Program-made: the position numbers and the translations under genes
The notes under the pieces: model-generated
Databases searched by the model: none
The model's input: only the letters and a program-made list of their open reading frames with translations
What the model was told of the DNA's origin: nothing
DNA from: Rhodospirillaceae bacterium
Lineage (GTDB): Bacteria; Pseudomonadota; Alphaproteobacteria; Rhodospirillales; Rhodospirillaceae
DNA length: 64,000 nt
NCBI GenBank assembly: GCA_029243545.1
Contig: JAQWRV010000017.1
Coordinates: 1 to 64,000, forward strand
Direction of reading: 5' to 3'
Part shown: one piece after another, positions 1 to 9,040 of the stretch
How positions within the stretch are numbered: the stretch's first letter is position 1
Layout: each line of letters opens with the position of its first letter

Positions 1-687
1 GTGAGTGCTCGGGCTATGGCCATGGCGGGCGCCTATGTGTTTGTAACGGGCCGCAATCCTGACACCGGCGCGGAAACGGTCGCCGAGATCGAAGCCGTTG
101 GAGGTCAAACGTCTTTTCTCAAGCTGGACGTGACCGTCGAGAAGGACTGGGTCGAGGCGATGGCCGCTGTACGTCAGCAGTTTGGCCGGCTCGACATTCT
201 GGTAAACAACGCCGGCAACCTTGCCATTGGCCCCATCGAGGAGATGCCGCTGGGCTCTGTTTGGTACATGGTTAACCTCAACATCGAAGGCGCGTTCCTA
301 GGCACCTCATATGCGTGGCCTCTGATGAAAGACGCCGGTGGAGTTGTACTGGATATCAATTCAAGCGCGGGCCAGAGTGGATCGGTAGGCGGTACAGCGT
401 ACCCGAGCTCGAAAGGCGGTTTGTTGGGCTTGAGCAGAGCTGCTGCCATTGATGGGCGCCGTCATGGTATTCGAGTCATTTCCATCCATCCCGGTTTTAC
501 CTGGACCCCCGGCATGGAACGGGTGTTCAGCCGTGAAGGATATGATCAGGGCGCGCGCAACATTCCCCTCGGCCGTGGCGCAGAATCGGCCGACATTGCA
601 GCGGCTGTTGTCTACCTCGCCTCGGACCAGGCGAAGCACATCACGGGTATTGAATACAATATTGATGGCGGCAGCAGCGCGCGGTAA
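1..687 (+). CDS. SDR family oxidoreductase, 5' end cut by window
   Basis: NAD(P)-dependent short-chain dehydrogenase/reductase fold. The visible 228 residues contain the NNAG motif (about residues 69-72), a catalytic Ser near 121-122 and the YxxxK pair (Tyr134, Lys138), and end in the usual SDR tail with YNIDGG. The N-terminal glycine-rich cofactor motif TGxxxGxG is missing and the frame is open to base 1, so the true start lies upstream and the GTG at base 1 is not a credible start. The substrate cannot be told. A second SDR follows in the same direction, about 225 bases downstream. Confidence 0.9.
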   Translation: MSARAMAMAGAYVFVTGRNPDTGAETVAEIEAVGGQTSFLKLDVTVEKDWVEAMAAVRQQFGRLDILVNNAGNLAIGPIEEMPLGSVWYMVNLNIEGAFLGTSYAWPLMKDAGGVVLDINSSAGQSGSVGGTAYPSSKGGLLGLSRAAAIDGRRHGIRVISIHPGFTWTPGMERVFSREGYDQGARNIPLGRGAESADIAAAVVYLASDQAKHITGIEYNIDGGSSAR

Positions 688-719
688 GCGCTCGTTAACA
701 AGTGGCTTATTAAAATAGC

Positions 720-759
720 ACCGGGTTACCGTTATGGCGGGTAAAAGAACCGGTTTTTT
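720..759 (+). terminator. possible rho-independent terminator after the first SDR
   Basis: ACCGG (720-724) can pair with CCGGT (750-754), with an inner TTACC/GGTAA pairing between, and is followed by a run of six T (754-759). The large internal loop makes this a weak call. Confidence 0.35.
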
Positions 760-913
760 CCATCGTCAACCCATCGACCACCTTCATGAGAACGCGTTCA
801 CAGGGAGTATAATCTGTGTTCGCGCAACGTTACGCTGCGAATTAGTGGGTCACCACCGTTTGGTCGTACCGCTATTATCATATCATACAAGAACAACGGT
901 TGAGACCATTGAG

Positions 914-1723
914 ATGAATGAATTTGAAGGACAAGTCGCCTTTATCAGCGGCGCCGGCAGCGGCATCGGACGCGGCATGGCGGAAGCCTTTGTTGCGGCG
1001 GGCATGAAAGTGGTGCTTGGAGACGTGGACGGTGAGTCCGCACGCCAGGTCGCCGCTGACCTGACGGCGCAAGGGGGCGAGACTTTACCTCTGGACCTGG
1101 ATGTTGCCGATCGCACCAGTTGGGACGCCGCAGCACAACAAGCCGAAGCAGCCTACGGGCCGATCGATATTCTGTGCAACAATGCCGGAGTCGCCGGGCT
1201 GTCACGCCCCGTTGAAGACATTCCCATTGAGGAATGGAAGTGGATGACCGACATCAACTTCTACGGCGTTGTCCACGGCCTGCAATGTTTCATTCCGCGG
1301 CTAAAGGCAAAAGGGGCTGGTCATATCGTCAACACCTCATCCATCGGCGGCATGGTGCCGCTGCCGAGATTCAGTGAGTACATGGCGGCGAAGTATGCGG
1401 TCGTCGGTTTGTCGGGGGCTGTACGGCAGGAGTTGAAGCCCTTCGGTATCGGTGTTTCGGTGCTCTGCCCGGGCGCCGTCCGCACCTCACTTGGGGAGAC
1501 AACGGTGCGCCAGCGTCCAGGACGGGCGAACCTCGCGGCGGCGCGGGGTACTGTGGTCGGGCAACAAGAGTGGCGTTACATAGAACCTATTAAGGTCGGA
1601 CGCATAGTGTTGCGCGGCATGGCGGAAGAATGGGCGTTCATTTTTACGCATCCGGAAAACCGCGCCGAAGTAGAGGCGCAATTCAATGCCATGCGCGCTG
1701 CTTTCGATGCGCTTCCGGACTAA
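914..1723 (+). CDS. SDR family oxidoreductase
   Basis: Classical short-chain dehydrogenase/reductase of 269 residues. Seen: cofactor motif GAGSGIG (13-19), an Asp after beta-2 (GDVD, near 37) that usually favours NAD(H), NNAG (89-92), Ser142/143, Tyr156 and Lys160. I chose the ATG at 914 because the cofactor strand begins eight residues later, as in the family; the same frame stays open upstream to 734 but that part has no SDR character. The C-terminal 70 residues (helical, with a HPENRAEVE stretch) resemble SDRs acting on larger alcohol or ketone substrates. Substrate unknown. The ribosome site is weak. Confidence 0.9.
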   Translation: MNEFEGQVAFISGAGSGIGRGMAEAFVAAGMKVVLGDVDGESARQVAADLTAQGGETLPLDLDVADRTSWDAAAQQAEAAYGPIDILCNNAGVAGLSRPVEDIPIEEWKWMTDINFYGVVHGLQCFIPRLKAKGAGHIVNTSSIGGMVPLPRFSEYMAAKYAVVGLSGAVRQELKPFGIGVSVLCPGAVRTSLGETTVRQRPGRANLAAARGTVVGQQEWRYIEPIKVGRIVLRGMAEEWAFIFTHPENRAEVEAQFNAMRAAFDALPD

Positions 1724-1925
1724 GCTGTTAACGCATTGACCGGAGCATCTTATGTTCGGGATTTTTTTGATCGCCAAGGACTACCGGGGGTGGGCGGCAT
1801 GGTGCTCGGCGCTCATCTAAACACTGAAACGGTGGACCGTAAGCATGACTGTAGCACGGGTCCCTAAAACTATTTTTTCTTATGAAGCTGAATGGAATCT
1901 GCCAGAATGGCTGAGGCTCCCTGGG

Positions 1926-2071
1926 TTAGAACACCTGGGTTAACACGGCGCAGGCCGCCCAGCCGAGACCGGCGGCGATGGGAGCGTGGTCACCCAGGCA
2001 GTGACGATGGTGCTGATGGTTTTCCATTTGGCTTGGCGGGAGACGGTGCCGATGCCGAACAACGCGCCGTA
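1926..2071 (-). pseudogene. C-terminal remnant of a PiT-type phosphate permease
   Basis: Read on the minus strand from 2071, the frame gives YGALFGIGTVSRQAKWKT and then ISTIVTAWVTTLP. A shift to the neighbouring frame gives IAAGLGWAACAVLTQVF and a stop at 1926. Joined, this matches the last helices of inorganic phosphate transporters (PiT), where a W/K-rich turn is followed by TWxxTLP and a final hydrophobic helix. No start or upstream part remains, and the remnant abuts the ribosome site of the next gene. The rest of the 366-base gap (1724-2089) shows nothing recognisable. Confidence 0.5.
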
Positions 2072-2089
2072 AAAAAGGGAGGGACGCAT

Positions 2090-3217
2090 ATGTCTTATAG
2101 ATTTTCTTTAACATCGCTTGGTTCGTTTCTGGCTGCTGCTGCCCTGCTGACGGGCTGTGCATCCGGTGAAATGGACTTCGGTGGAATGGATGGGGTTGGC
2201 ATGGCCTTCAAGGCGCCCGCTGGTGCTGAGTTGATGACCGATGAGGTTTTTCCATACTACGACATTCCGAATATTCCGCCGTCGGCTGAAGCCTACTTCG
2301 CGCCGGACAGTTATCATCTGATCGCTCAAACCAAAGATTCCAACGCGGCCAAGTCTTCCATGGGGACAATGGGTAATCTGACCTATACCTATTCCATCGA
2401 CGGCACCGATTTACGGCGCGCTAATGACAAGGGCATGGATGCTTGTTCGTATTTTTTCCCCGATCAACAGCGGGTGGTGTTCACTTCAACCCGCGACCGC
2501 ATGGATTTGCCGCCGGGTAATTGGTCCGACCAGAATGAGTACCCTGCCGGCGCTGAGCTTTACATCTCCGACCTTGATGGCAATGACCGCATTCGCCTCA
2601 CCGATAACGAGTATTACGAAGCCGAAGTGTCTGTTTCGCCCAACAGCGAGTGGATCGTCTTCGGCCGGATGGTTAATGGTCAGATGGATTTGTGGCGCAT
2701 GCGCTCTGATGGCTCTGACGAACAGCAGGTGTCGTTCACGGAAGATTGGCAAGAAGGTGCGCCGTTTTATCTGCCGGATAATGAAACCATCATGTTCCGC
2801 GCCTGGCGCCGGTCTGAATACGGCAAGGTCAGCCCAACGCCGATGACTGTGTTCACCATCAAGCATGACGGCTCCAACTGGCGCCGTTACACCTTCGATC
2901 GGGGCATGAATTGGGCGCCTTATCCGGCTCCCGATGGGCGGCACTATACGTTCGTGCGCATCAGGCCACCCAACAACTGGGATGTGTATATCGGTGACCT
3001 TGCAGGCGGTGAACCCCGCCGTATGACCGAATATGAAGGCTTTGACGGTCTGCCGTCATTATCCCCGGACGGCACCAAGCTGGCCTGGGCGCGATCCACC
3101 CAAGGCTTTATGCGCGGCATGCGCACTCATATTATGGATGTGTCTTCGCTAGGCATTGGGCCAGAAAATTACTTGCCGCTGAATCCTACCTGGGGTGAGG
3201 CCATGCAAAACGACTAG
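2090..3217 (+). CDS. PD40/TolB-like beta-propeller lipoprotein
   Basis: Predicted lipoprotein of about 375 residues. The start ATG at 2090 follows a strong ribosome site (AAAGGGAGGG) and gives a signal peptide ending in the lipobox LTGC (Cys23). The frame is open upstream to 1892, but that part has no such features. The mature part carries repeated PD40-type blades: phrases of the form 'SxDGTDLRR', 'ISDLDGNDRIRLT', 'MRSDGSDEQQVS' and 'LSPDGTKLAW' recur about every 45-50 residues, as in TolB C-terminal propellers. This suggests a scaffold or binding protein anchored in the membrane on the periplasmic side. It is not TolB itself, as the TolB N-terminal domain is absent. Function unknown. Confidence 0.85.
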   Translation: MSYRFSLTSLGSFLAAAALLTGCASGEMDFGGMDGVGMAFKAPAGAELMTDEVFPYYDIPNIPPSAEAYFAPDSYHLIAQTKDSNAAKSSMGTMGNLTYTYSIDGTDLRRANDKGMDACSYFFPDQQRVVFTSTRDRMDLPPGNWSDQNEYPAGAELYISDLDGNDRIRLTDNEYYEAEVSVSPNSEWIVFGRMVNGQMDLWRMRSDGSDEQQVSFTEDWQEGAPFYLPDNETIMFRAWRRSEYGKVSPTPMTVFTIKHDGSNWRRYTFDRGMNWAPYPAPDGRHYTFVRIRPPNNWDVYIGDLAGGEPRRMTEYEGFDGLPSLSPDGTKLAWARSTQGFMRGMRTHIMDVSSLGIGPENYLPLNPTWGEAMQND

Positions 3218-3237
3218 TATTGCAAGAATAAAAAATT

Positions 3238-3275
3238 AAATGCCCCTGTCAGATTTCTTATGCGGGCATTTTTCT
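3238..3275 (+). terminator. rho-independent terminator after the PD40 lipoprotein gene
   Basis: AAATGCCC (3238-3245) pairs with GGGCATTT (3264-3271), and T-rich sequence continues to about 3273. It lies 20 bases after the stop codon. Confidence 0.65.
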
Positions 3276-3287
3276 TTTGCGTTCTGC

Positions 3288-3680
3288 CTATAGGGCTGCG
3301 CCTAGGCCGAGACTGAATAATACGAGCGACATGCCTTCGTCGCGTCATTCGAGCATGTTCCGCCCGCCGGGACCGTCGACCTGTATGCCGTATACGCGCC
3401 CCACAAAAATAAACGCCATCATCGTCGTCACCAGAGCCAGACCCCATTTGGTCGTCTCCCGTTTGATGGCGCAGAACAAACAGATAACGGCAATAGAAAC
3501 GAGCTACCCGCCGGTCCCGGCCCGCACGGTGGAATAAGCGGCAGGCCCATTGAGGGCGAAGTCCAGAATTTCCATGCGTTCCGGGTTTGTCATGAATTAG
3601 ATCCCGAGCGTTCCGCAAAAAGAGACCGCCACCAGAATCATAGCGGTGCTGAAATACTCGGCCGCTTTAAGTCCTAACAT
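3288..3680 (-). pseudogene. decayed DUF4345-like small membrane protein
   Basis: Minus-strand reading from the ATG at 3680, which has a GAGAGAG ribosome site, gives MLGLKAAEYFSTAMILVAVS, then TAA (3599-3597), then a continuation with YSTVRAGTGG, then TAG (3506-3504), then LVSIAVICLFCAI and MAFIFVGRVYGIQVDGP. A shift near 3350 leads to a last helix SLVLFSLGLGAAL and a stop at 3288, with a further TGA before it. The RAxxGG turn, the following helix, and the GRxxxxxxDGP turn are the order seen in DUF4345 four-helix membrane proteins. Two stops in the main frame plus a frameshift mean it is dead. It fills most of the 605-base gap between its neighbours. Confidence 0.7.
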
Positions 3681-3822
3681 GATGCTCTCTCACATCGGTT
3701 CCACTCAGCAGAGTACTCTATTAAGGGTTTAAACGGGACTACGTTTCAAGGCCGGTACACGCCCTGTGTTCTCCTGGGCCATTCTCGGCTAGCATCTCCA
3801 AAAGCGTTTAAAGGGGGTTTGC

Positions 3823-5205
3823 ATGATTACCGACCATACCGGCCTGCCTGTCACGGCTGCGTCACAAGAAGCGGCCGATGCATTTGACCGAACCCTCGTC
3901 GCCTACCTGCGATTCGGCAACGACATTGGTGATTTGTTGAAGGCGACCTATGCGCAAGACAGCGAAATGGTGCTGGCCAACGTATTGCGCGGTTACTTCA
4001 TGCACATGATGGGGATGCGGGCCTTGGTGCCCAAAGCGCAGCAGTCTCTCGAAGCGGCGCAACGGGGTGCTGACGCGGCAACGCCGCGGGAGCAATTGCA
4101 TGTCAAAGCGCTTGAAGCCTGGTGCCATCTCGACCTTGCAGGGGCAACGGCCGCATGGGAGCAATCCATCGAAGACAATCCTATGGATGTGCTGGCTGTG
4201 AAGATGCTGCATTACACTCACTTCTATATGGGCGACCCGGTCAACGTGCGCGACTCCGTCGGGCGGGTGTGGCATGCCTGGGAAGAGCGCGAAGACCTCG
4301 CCACCTATGGCTACATGTTGTCTATGCGCGCCTTTGGCCTGGAAGAGACGGGAGAATACGGCAAAGCGGAATCTCTCGGCCGGGCGGCGGTGAACCTCAA
4401 TGAATCAGATGCCTGGGCCGTGCATACGGTGGCCCATGTCTGTGAAATGGAAGACCGGCGCACGGATGGTTTGAACTGGCTAGAGTCCAAGGGCAATCAT
4501 GAGAACTGGAACAACTTCCGCTACCACTTGTGCTGGCACAAGGCGCTGATGCTGTTTGAAATGGAGCGCTTCGATGACGTGCTGGCGCTGTATGACGACG
4601 GCATTTTTAATCCCAAGTCCGATGAGTATCTTGATCTCACCAACGACATATCGGTTTTGGCACGCCTAGAAATTGCCGGCGTGGATGTGGGCGACCGCTG
4701 GGCCGTGCTAGGTGAAAAAGCAAAAGGGCGAGTAGATGACAAACTGCTTGCCTTTGTCGATGCCCATTTCATGCTGGCTCTTGGTGCGACTGACGAAGAC
4801 GCAGCCAGCGCTTATGTAACGTCCATCGACGCTTATGCCGATGAACACGACGATACCTATGCACATATGGCACAGATGGTTGGTCATGAACTGTGCGCGG
4901 CTCTGGCTGCATACAAAGCCAAAGACTTCGACGGATGCATCGATTTGCTTGAGCCTGTGCGCTATCACGTCGGTGCCATCGGAGGATCCAACGCGCAGCG
5001 GGACTTGTTTGCTCAGATTCTCATTGATGCGACGATCCGCGGTGAACGATGGACCTTGGCGCGGAGTTTGCTATCGGAGCGCACCGCAGAGAAACCGAGA
5101 AATGTTCGGGCCTGGCGTCAATTGAATCATGTGCTTAAGGCTATAGGGGATGATAAGGGCGCCCAGCGGGCGTCCATTAAAGGCGATGTTCTGGAAATAG
5201 TTTAA
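3823..5205 (+). CDS. TTC38-like tetratricopeptide repeat protein
   Basis: Soluble all-helical protein of 460 residues without signal peptide. It matches the TTC38 family layout: an N-terminal 'AFDRTLVAYLRFGND' helix, TPR-type helix pairs throughout, and the conserved central block AVHTVAHVCEMEDR followed by FRYHLCWHKALM (about residues 205-245), with invariant His residues. TTC38 proteins are widespread in bacteria and animals, with no established reaction. The start ATG follows AAAGGGGGTTTGC, a good ribosome site. The 3' end abuts a truncated ABC gene on the other strand. Role in this cluster unknown. Confidence 0.85.
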   Translation: MITDHTGLPVTAASQEAADAFDRTLVAYLRFGNDIGDLLKATYAQDSEMVLANVLRGYFMHMMGMRALVPKAQQSLEAAQRGADAATPREQLHVKALEAWCHLDLAGATAAWEQSIEDNPMDVLAVKMLHYTHFYMGDPVNVRDSVGRVWHAWEEREDLATYGYMLSMRAFGLEETGEYGKAESLGRAAVNLNESDAWAVHTVAHVCEMEDRRTDGLNWLESKGNHENWNNFRYHLCWHKALMLFEMERFDDVLALYDDGIFNPKSDEYLDLTNDISVLARLEIAGVDVGDRWAVLGEKAKGRVDDKLLAFVDAHFMLALGATDEDAASAYVTSIDAYADEHDDTYAHMAQMVGHELCAALAAYKAKDFDGCIDLLEPVRYHVGAIGGSNAQRDLFAQILIDATIRGERWTLARSLLSERTAEKPRNVRAWRQLNHVLKAIGDDKGAQRASIKGDVLEIV

Positions 5206-5216
5206 ACAGGTGCTGA

Positions 5217-5607
5217 AGAGGCCTAGAACTTCATCAACGCGCTTTGGAATGTCAATGCTTGGCAACCGCTGTCGCCCGGCTTTTAGAGGAAAGGCAACAT
5301 TGTCGAACACACGTATGTGCGGCCACATAGCGCAAGACTGAAATACCATGACTAAGGGCCGGTCTTCTGGCTGCATAAACTTATCACTGTCCGCGTTCGA
5401 CAGTTCTGTGCCGTCGATGGTGATGCTGCCTTCGACCGGCGTTGCCAGGCCGGCCAGGCAACGCAGAAGGGTCTTCTTGCCGCAGCCCGATGATCCAAGC
5501 AAAACAAAGACATGCTTCTCTTCAATGCTGAGGTCGACCCCATCCAGGGCGGCTATGGTTTCGCGGCCAAGCCGGTAGGTGGCGGTGAGGCCGCGTACGC
5601 TAATCAT
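5217..5607 (-). pseudogene. truncated ABC transporter ATP-binding protein (PotA/FbpC type)
   Basis: The first about 130 residues are a normal ABC ATPase start: TYRLGRETIAALDGVDL, Walker A-like GSSGCGKKT, and the Q-loop VFQSCAMWPHIRVFDNVAFPL typical of spermidine/iron importer ATPases. The reading then runs without homology into the 3' end of the neighbouring TPR gene. The LSGGQ signature, Walker B and switch His are absent. Walker A also has Lys where Ser/Thr should follow the catalytic Lys. A good ribosome site (AAGGA, 8 bases before the ATG) remains. No permease or binding-protein gene is nearby. This is a dead fragment left by a deletion. Confidence 0.8.
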
Positions 5608-5759
5608 TGCAACAAGTCCTTTTTTATAAAGGCAATGCTGTCGGGCGGATCACCCTCGGAGCAATGGCGACTGTAAATATGTCAGCCTTGCGTCTGTCCC
5701 TTGACGGCCCCAGACTGCCCGCGCCCCGATTACTGACCGCGGCTGACTTAGGACAATTC

Positions 5760-7040
5760 ATGACCCAGTTATCTTTGAAAGATTTCCTCACCCAAGTGCG
5801 CGGCTATCCGTTGTTGATCTTTTTCGTCTGTCTATTGGGTTGGACTCTGACGAATTTGGATCAGTCGTTATTTGGGTATGCGGTGCCTGGCATCCGTGCT
5901 GAGTTTGGCAAGGACCTGGACGACATCGGGTGGATACTGACGTTCTCTTTCATTCTGGCGTCCATCTCCGCTGTCATCATGGGTGGATTGGCAGATAGAT
6001 ACGGTCGCAAGCTGGTTTTTGTTTGCACTCTCGGAGCGTCGGCGTTTCTGGTTGGACTGCACTTCTGGGTACCTGATTTTATCACCTTGGCAGTCCTGCG
6101 TACTGTCGGCTTTGCTGTGTCCATCGGCCTGGCACCGATTGTGGTCACCTACACCTCTGAAGCGGCCCCGGCGCGGTACCGCGGGTTGATGACGGGTTTT
6201 CTACAGTGTGGTTATCCCATCGGCTGGTTTACCGCGGCCATGATTGCGGCTCCGATCATGGCCAATTATGGCTGGCGGGCGATCTTCCTACCGGCTTTGG
6301 TCGTAGTGCCCATCGCGATCATATTGTCGCGCTACTTGCCGGAGAGCCGGCGTTTTGAAGAAACTCGTCAGGCGCGAAAGGAAGACCCTCATTCCCAAGA
6401 CTCGTTTGTACTTCGTGTAAAAGCCCTGTTAGCGCCCAACATGCGCAAGCGGACCATTGGATGCTTCACCATCTTTTTTATGTCGGGCGGCGCTTATGCG
6501 GGTACGGCCTATTATTTCCCGTCGTTCTTCAATGAAGTGCGTGGCTATAGCACTGAAACAGCGACGCTCGTCGTCGGCGTTTCCTATGGTATAGGCATTA
6601 TCGGCTACGTCGGTTCTTCAGTTGTAGGAGAGTTTGTCACCACCCGGCGCAATACCATCGTGATCTGGACATGGTTGGGTGCGTTGGCCATGTGCGGCTT
6701 GATCTATATTCCGACCTCTTTGACTGGTGATATTGTGTGGTTCAGTTTAATGGCGGCGTTTTTCTATGGCTCCAACGCCGTCATGGGTACGTTTCTGACC
6801 GAGCAATTTCCCACCCATATGCGGGCTACGGGTGTTGCCATTGCCGGAACGCTCGGGCTAAACGCCGGGCATATTATATTTCCTCTTGCCGTGGCCTGGG
6901 CCGTGGAGCCGTTGGGCTGGGAGCTGGCCTTTGCATTGGCCACGGTGCCGCCCTTATTCATCGGTGGGTTGGTGGCGCTGTCTATGGATAACGTTCAGTC
7001 AGGTCAGGACATTGATGAAGCGCTGGAGTCCAGGACATGA
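5760..7040 (+). CDS. MFS transporter, aromatic acid/sugar porter type
   Basis: Inner-membrane permease with 12 predicted helices, 426 residues from the ATG at 5760 (AGGA seven bases upstream). The open frame reaches back to 5607 but the extra 51 residues are polar and lack family likeness. Seen: a charged Asp in helix 1 (LTNLDQSLFGYAVPG), the loop 2-3 MFS motif GGLADRYGRK, the helix 5 R-G motif PARYRGLMTG, and a long central loop rich in E/R/K. The helix 1 Asp and overall form recall AAHS-type proton symporters for aromatic acids. It overlaps the next gene by four bases (ATGA), so it probably brings in the substrate handled by the VOC and MDR proteins downstream. Confidence 0.88.
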   Translation: MTQLSLKDFLTQVRGYPLLIFFVCLLGWTLTNLDQSLFGYAVPGIRAEFGKDLDDIGWILTFSFILASISAVIMGGLADRYGRKLVFVCTLGASAFLVGLHFWVPDFITLAVLRTVGFAVSIGLAPIVVTYTSEAAPARYRGLMTGFLQCGYPIGWFTAAMIAAPIMANYGWRAIFLPALVVVPIAIILSRYLPESRRFEETRQARKEDPHSQDSFVLRVKALLAPNMRKRTIGCFTIFFMSGGAYAGTAYYFPSFFNEVRGYSTETATLVVGVSYGIGIIGYVGSSVVGEFVTTRRNTIVIWTWLGALAMCGLIYIPTSLTGDIVWFSLMAAFFYGSNAVMGTFLTEQFPTHMRATGVAIAGTLGLNAGHIIFPLAVAWAVEPLGWELAFALATVPPLFIGGLVALSMDNVQSGQDIDEALESRT

Positions 7041-8017
7041 GAGAGTCTCCTCTCAGCATGGCCGTGCTGGGTGTATCGTCGCTGGACGATGCTATGGCCT
7101 TTTACGGCGGTGTCATCGGCTTGACGGTAAGCCGAAGGGAAACCCTGCAGGGTGAGGGGTTTGAGAAACATTGGGCATTACCTTCTGGTTCGTCGGCAGC
7201 TGCAATTTTGTTTGCTGCGGAAGACTCCAAAGTTGGCCGTGTGCTGGCTATCAAATTTAACACCGAAGACCGCAAGACCATTCCCCAGCCCGGTGACCGC
7301 ACCTATCGCGGCCTGTGGAACTTGAATTTCTATGTGGATGACATCCGTGCCACGACCAAAGACCTTCAAGCGAAGGGCCATACTTTTTGGTCAGAACCGG
7401 TGGGGTATGAGGTCAGTGCTGAAGCCGGGCAGCCGGTCGAAGTGTTATTCGATGGTCCCGATGGTTTAGCTATTAACCTGGTTGAGCTGACCGGTGATGA
7501 AAACACGGCTGTCGGCAAACTGCGCAAAGAAGTCGATGAAGAAGGTAAGACTTTAACCGGGTTTACACCGGTGTCTACCACTTCTCATTCTATCATCGAC
7601 CATGACAAAGCGCTGGCCTTTTATCAGCAGGTGCTGGGGCTAACGGTGATGATTGATGACGTGCTCGACAAACCAGAGACCAACCACTTTCTCGACCGGC
7701 CCAAGGGGGCCCGCACACGGGCTACGTTCATGACCAGCCCACATCCTTTTGGCAAAATCGCTATGTCACATCCGCTCAATTACGAGGCGCCGAACAAAGG
7801 CGATCTCGCAGTAGCGCCGAACATTGGTTACCTGGCCCAGAGTTTCCTGGTGCCAGACTTGAATGCCACGTTGAACACCTGTGTTGACATTGGCGCGGCC
7901 CTGTACTCCCCATCCGTGGAAATTTCACTGCCCGGAATTGGAGCTCGTATGGCGGCCATTGTCCGCAACCCCGGTTCAGGCGCGCTCATGGAACTGATCG
8001 AAGAAGACCCAGCATGA
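7037..8017 (+). CDS. two-domain VOC (glyoxalase/extradiol dioxygenase fold) protein
   Basis: 326 residues with two vicinal-oxygen-chelate modules. The first starts with SSLDDAMAFYGGVIGLTV (about 14-31) and holds VDDIRATTKDLQAKG. The second starts with DHDKALAFYQQVLGLTV (near 192-208) and ends MAAIVRNPGSGALMELIEE. Glyoxalase, extradiol dioxygenase and related isomerases share this fold and bind one metal ion at the domain faces; which reaction applies here cannot be read. It overlaps the MFS gene by four bases and is followed 24 bases later by the MDR gene, so all three are likely one operon. Confidence 0.85.
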   Translation: MRESPLSMAVLGVSSLDDAMAFYGGVIGLTVSRRETLQGEGFEKHWALPSGSSAAAILFAAEDSKVGRVLAIKFNTEDRKTIPQPGDRTYRGLWNLNFYVDDIRATTKDLQAKGHTFWSEPVGYEVSAEAGQPVEVLFDGPDGLAINLVELTGDENTAVGKLRKEVDEEGKTLTGFTPVSTTSHSIIDHDKALAFYQQVLGLTVMIDDVLDKPETNHFLDRPKGARTRATFMTSPHPFGKIAMSHPLNYEAPNKGDLAVAPNIGYLAQSFLVPDLNATLNTCVDIGAALYSPSVEISLPGIGARMAAIVRNPGSGALMELIEEDPA

Positions 8018-8041
8018 AGCGCAACACATGAGGCAAACTAT

Positions 8042-9040
8042 ATGAGTCAGATGATGCGCGCGATCCAGATGGATGCATTTGGGGGCCCAGATGTGATGGA
8101 GATGCGTGAGGTTCCCGTTCCGGAGCCTGGCCCTGGGCAAGCAAGGATTCACGTCGCTTATGTGGGTATGAACCCGTTTGATGCGATGGCTCGGTCGGGC
8201 AAAATTGATTTCATGCCGATCACGTTTCCCTTCACCCCCGGATTGGAACACACCGGCATCGTCGATGCGGTTGGAGAAGGCGTGGATGACACGCTGGTTG
8301 GCAAGCGCGTGATTTCCCGTTCCAGCTTTGGCGCGTATGCGGATTACTCTATCGCTCATAACGTATCGCTGCTGTTGATGCTTGATGACCGGATTGATTT
8401 GAAAACCGGGTGTGTCTATCGCGGTTGTTCGTTCACCGCCTGGCACGCACTGTATGAGGCCTGCCGATTAAAGCCCGGTGAAACCTGCTTGCTGCATTCT
8501 GCAGCTGGGCCGATCGGCATTATGGGCGCACAGATCGCGAAGAGTGATGGCTGCGCCGTGATTGGTCTCGCCGGTGGACCTGACAAAGTCTCTTTTGCTA
8601 AAGGTTACGCCGCTGACCACGTATTTGATTATAACGCGGACGTTTGGGTGGAAGACGTTATGGCTGCCACCAACGGCCGCGGTGTCGATGTGATTGTTGA
8701 CGGCAACGGTGGTCCGAACGCCGCTCACAATATTGATCTTCTCGCGCCCAAAGGGCGGGTGGTTTACATCGGCGCGACGGCGGGGCCAATGCCCGACCCG
8801 GTGGCAATTCCAACATTGATTTTTAAGAACATCAGTGTGGTTGGGATGAACCTGGCACCTATCGAAGACGCTCCGGGCAGCAACACTGACCGTACTATTA
8901 TTGAGAATGTAGCGACCGGAGTTTGGCGTGTCCCCATCACCGAAGAAGTGGCGCTGGAAGATGTTGCTGACTTACATCGCCGTCTCGAATCACGCCAGGT
9001 ACGTGGCCGGGCCGTGATCCGAGTGGGCGGTGATCCTTAA
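8042..9040 (+). CDS. MDR family quinone oxidoreductase/alcohol dehydrogenase-like protein
   Basis: 332-residue medium-chain dehydrogenase/reductase of the zinc-free quinone oxidoreductase type. Seen: N-terminal GroES-like domain (FGGPDVMEMREVPVPEPGPG), PGLEHTGIVDAVGEGV, then the Rossmann part with HSAAGPIGIMGAQIAK in place of the usual AAGGVG motif and the Ala-Asp-His/FDYN segment (ADHVFDYN, near 195-202) of QOR proteins. No catalytic zinc Cys/His set is visible. It probably reduces an enone, quinone or carbonyl with NADPH. Third gene of the MFS-VOC-MDR run. Confidence 0.87.
   Translation: MSQMMRAIQMDAFGGPDVMEMREVPVPEPGPGQARIHVAYVGMNPFDAMARSGKIDFMPITFPFTPGLEHTGIVDAVGEGVDDTLVGKRVISRSSFGAYADYSIAHNVSLLLMLDDRIDLKTGCVYRGCSFTAWHALYEACRLKPGETCLLHSAAGPIGIMGAQIAKSDGCAVIGLAGGPDKVSFAKGYAADHVFDYNADVWVEDVMAATNGRGVDVIVDGNGGPNAAHNIDLLAPKGRVVYIGATAGPMPDPVAIPTLIFKNISVVGMNLAPIEDAPGSNTDRTIIENVATGVWRVPITEEVALEDVADLHRRLESRQVRGRAVIRVGGDP

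Noticed and set aside
1892-2089. Longer N-terminus for the PD40 lipoprotein (66 extra residues).
   Set aside because: It lacks a ribosome site and would bury the signal peptide and lipobox; the bases are better explained by the PiT remnant on the other strand.
5607-5759. Extended MFS start at 5607.
   Set aside because: The 51 extra residues are not typical of the family and overlap the start of the broken ABC gene; ATG 5760 has AGGA at the right distance.
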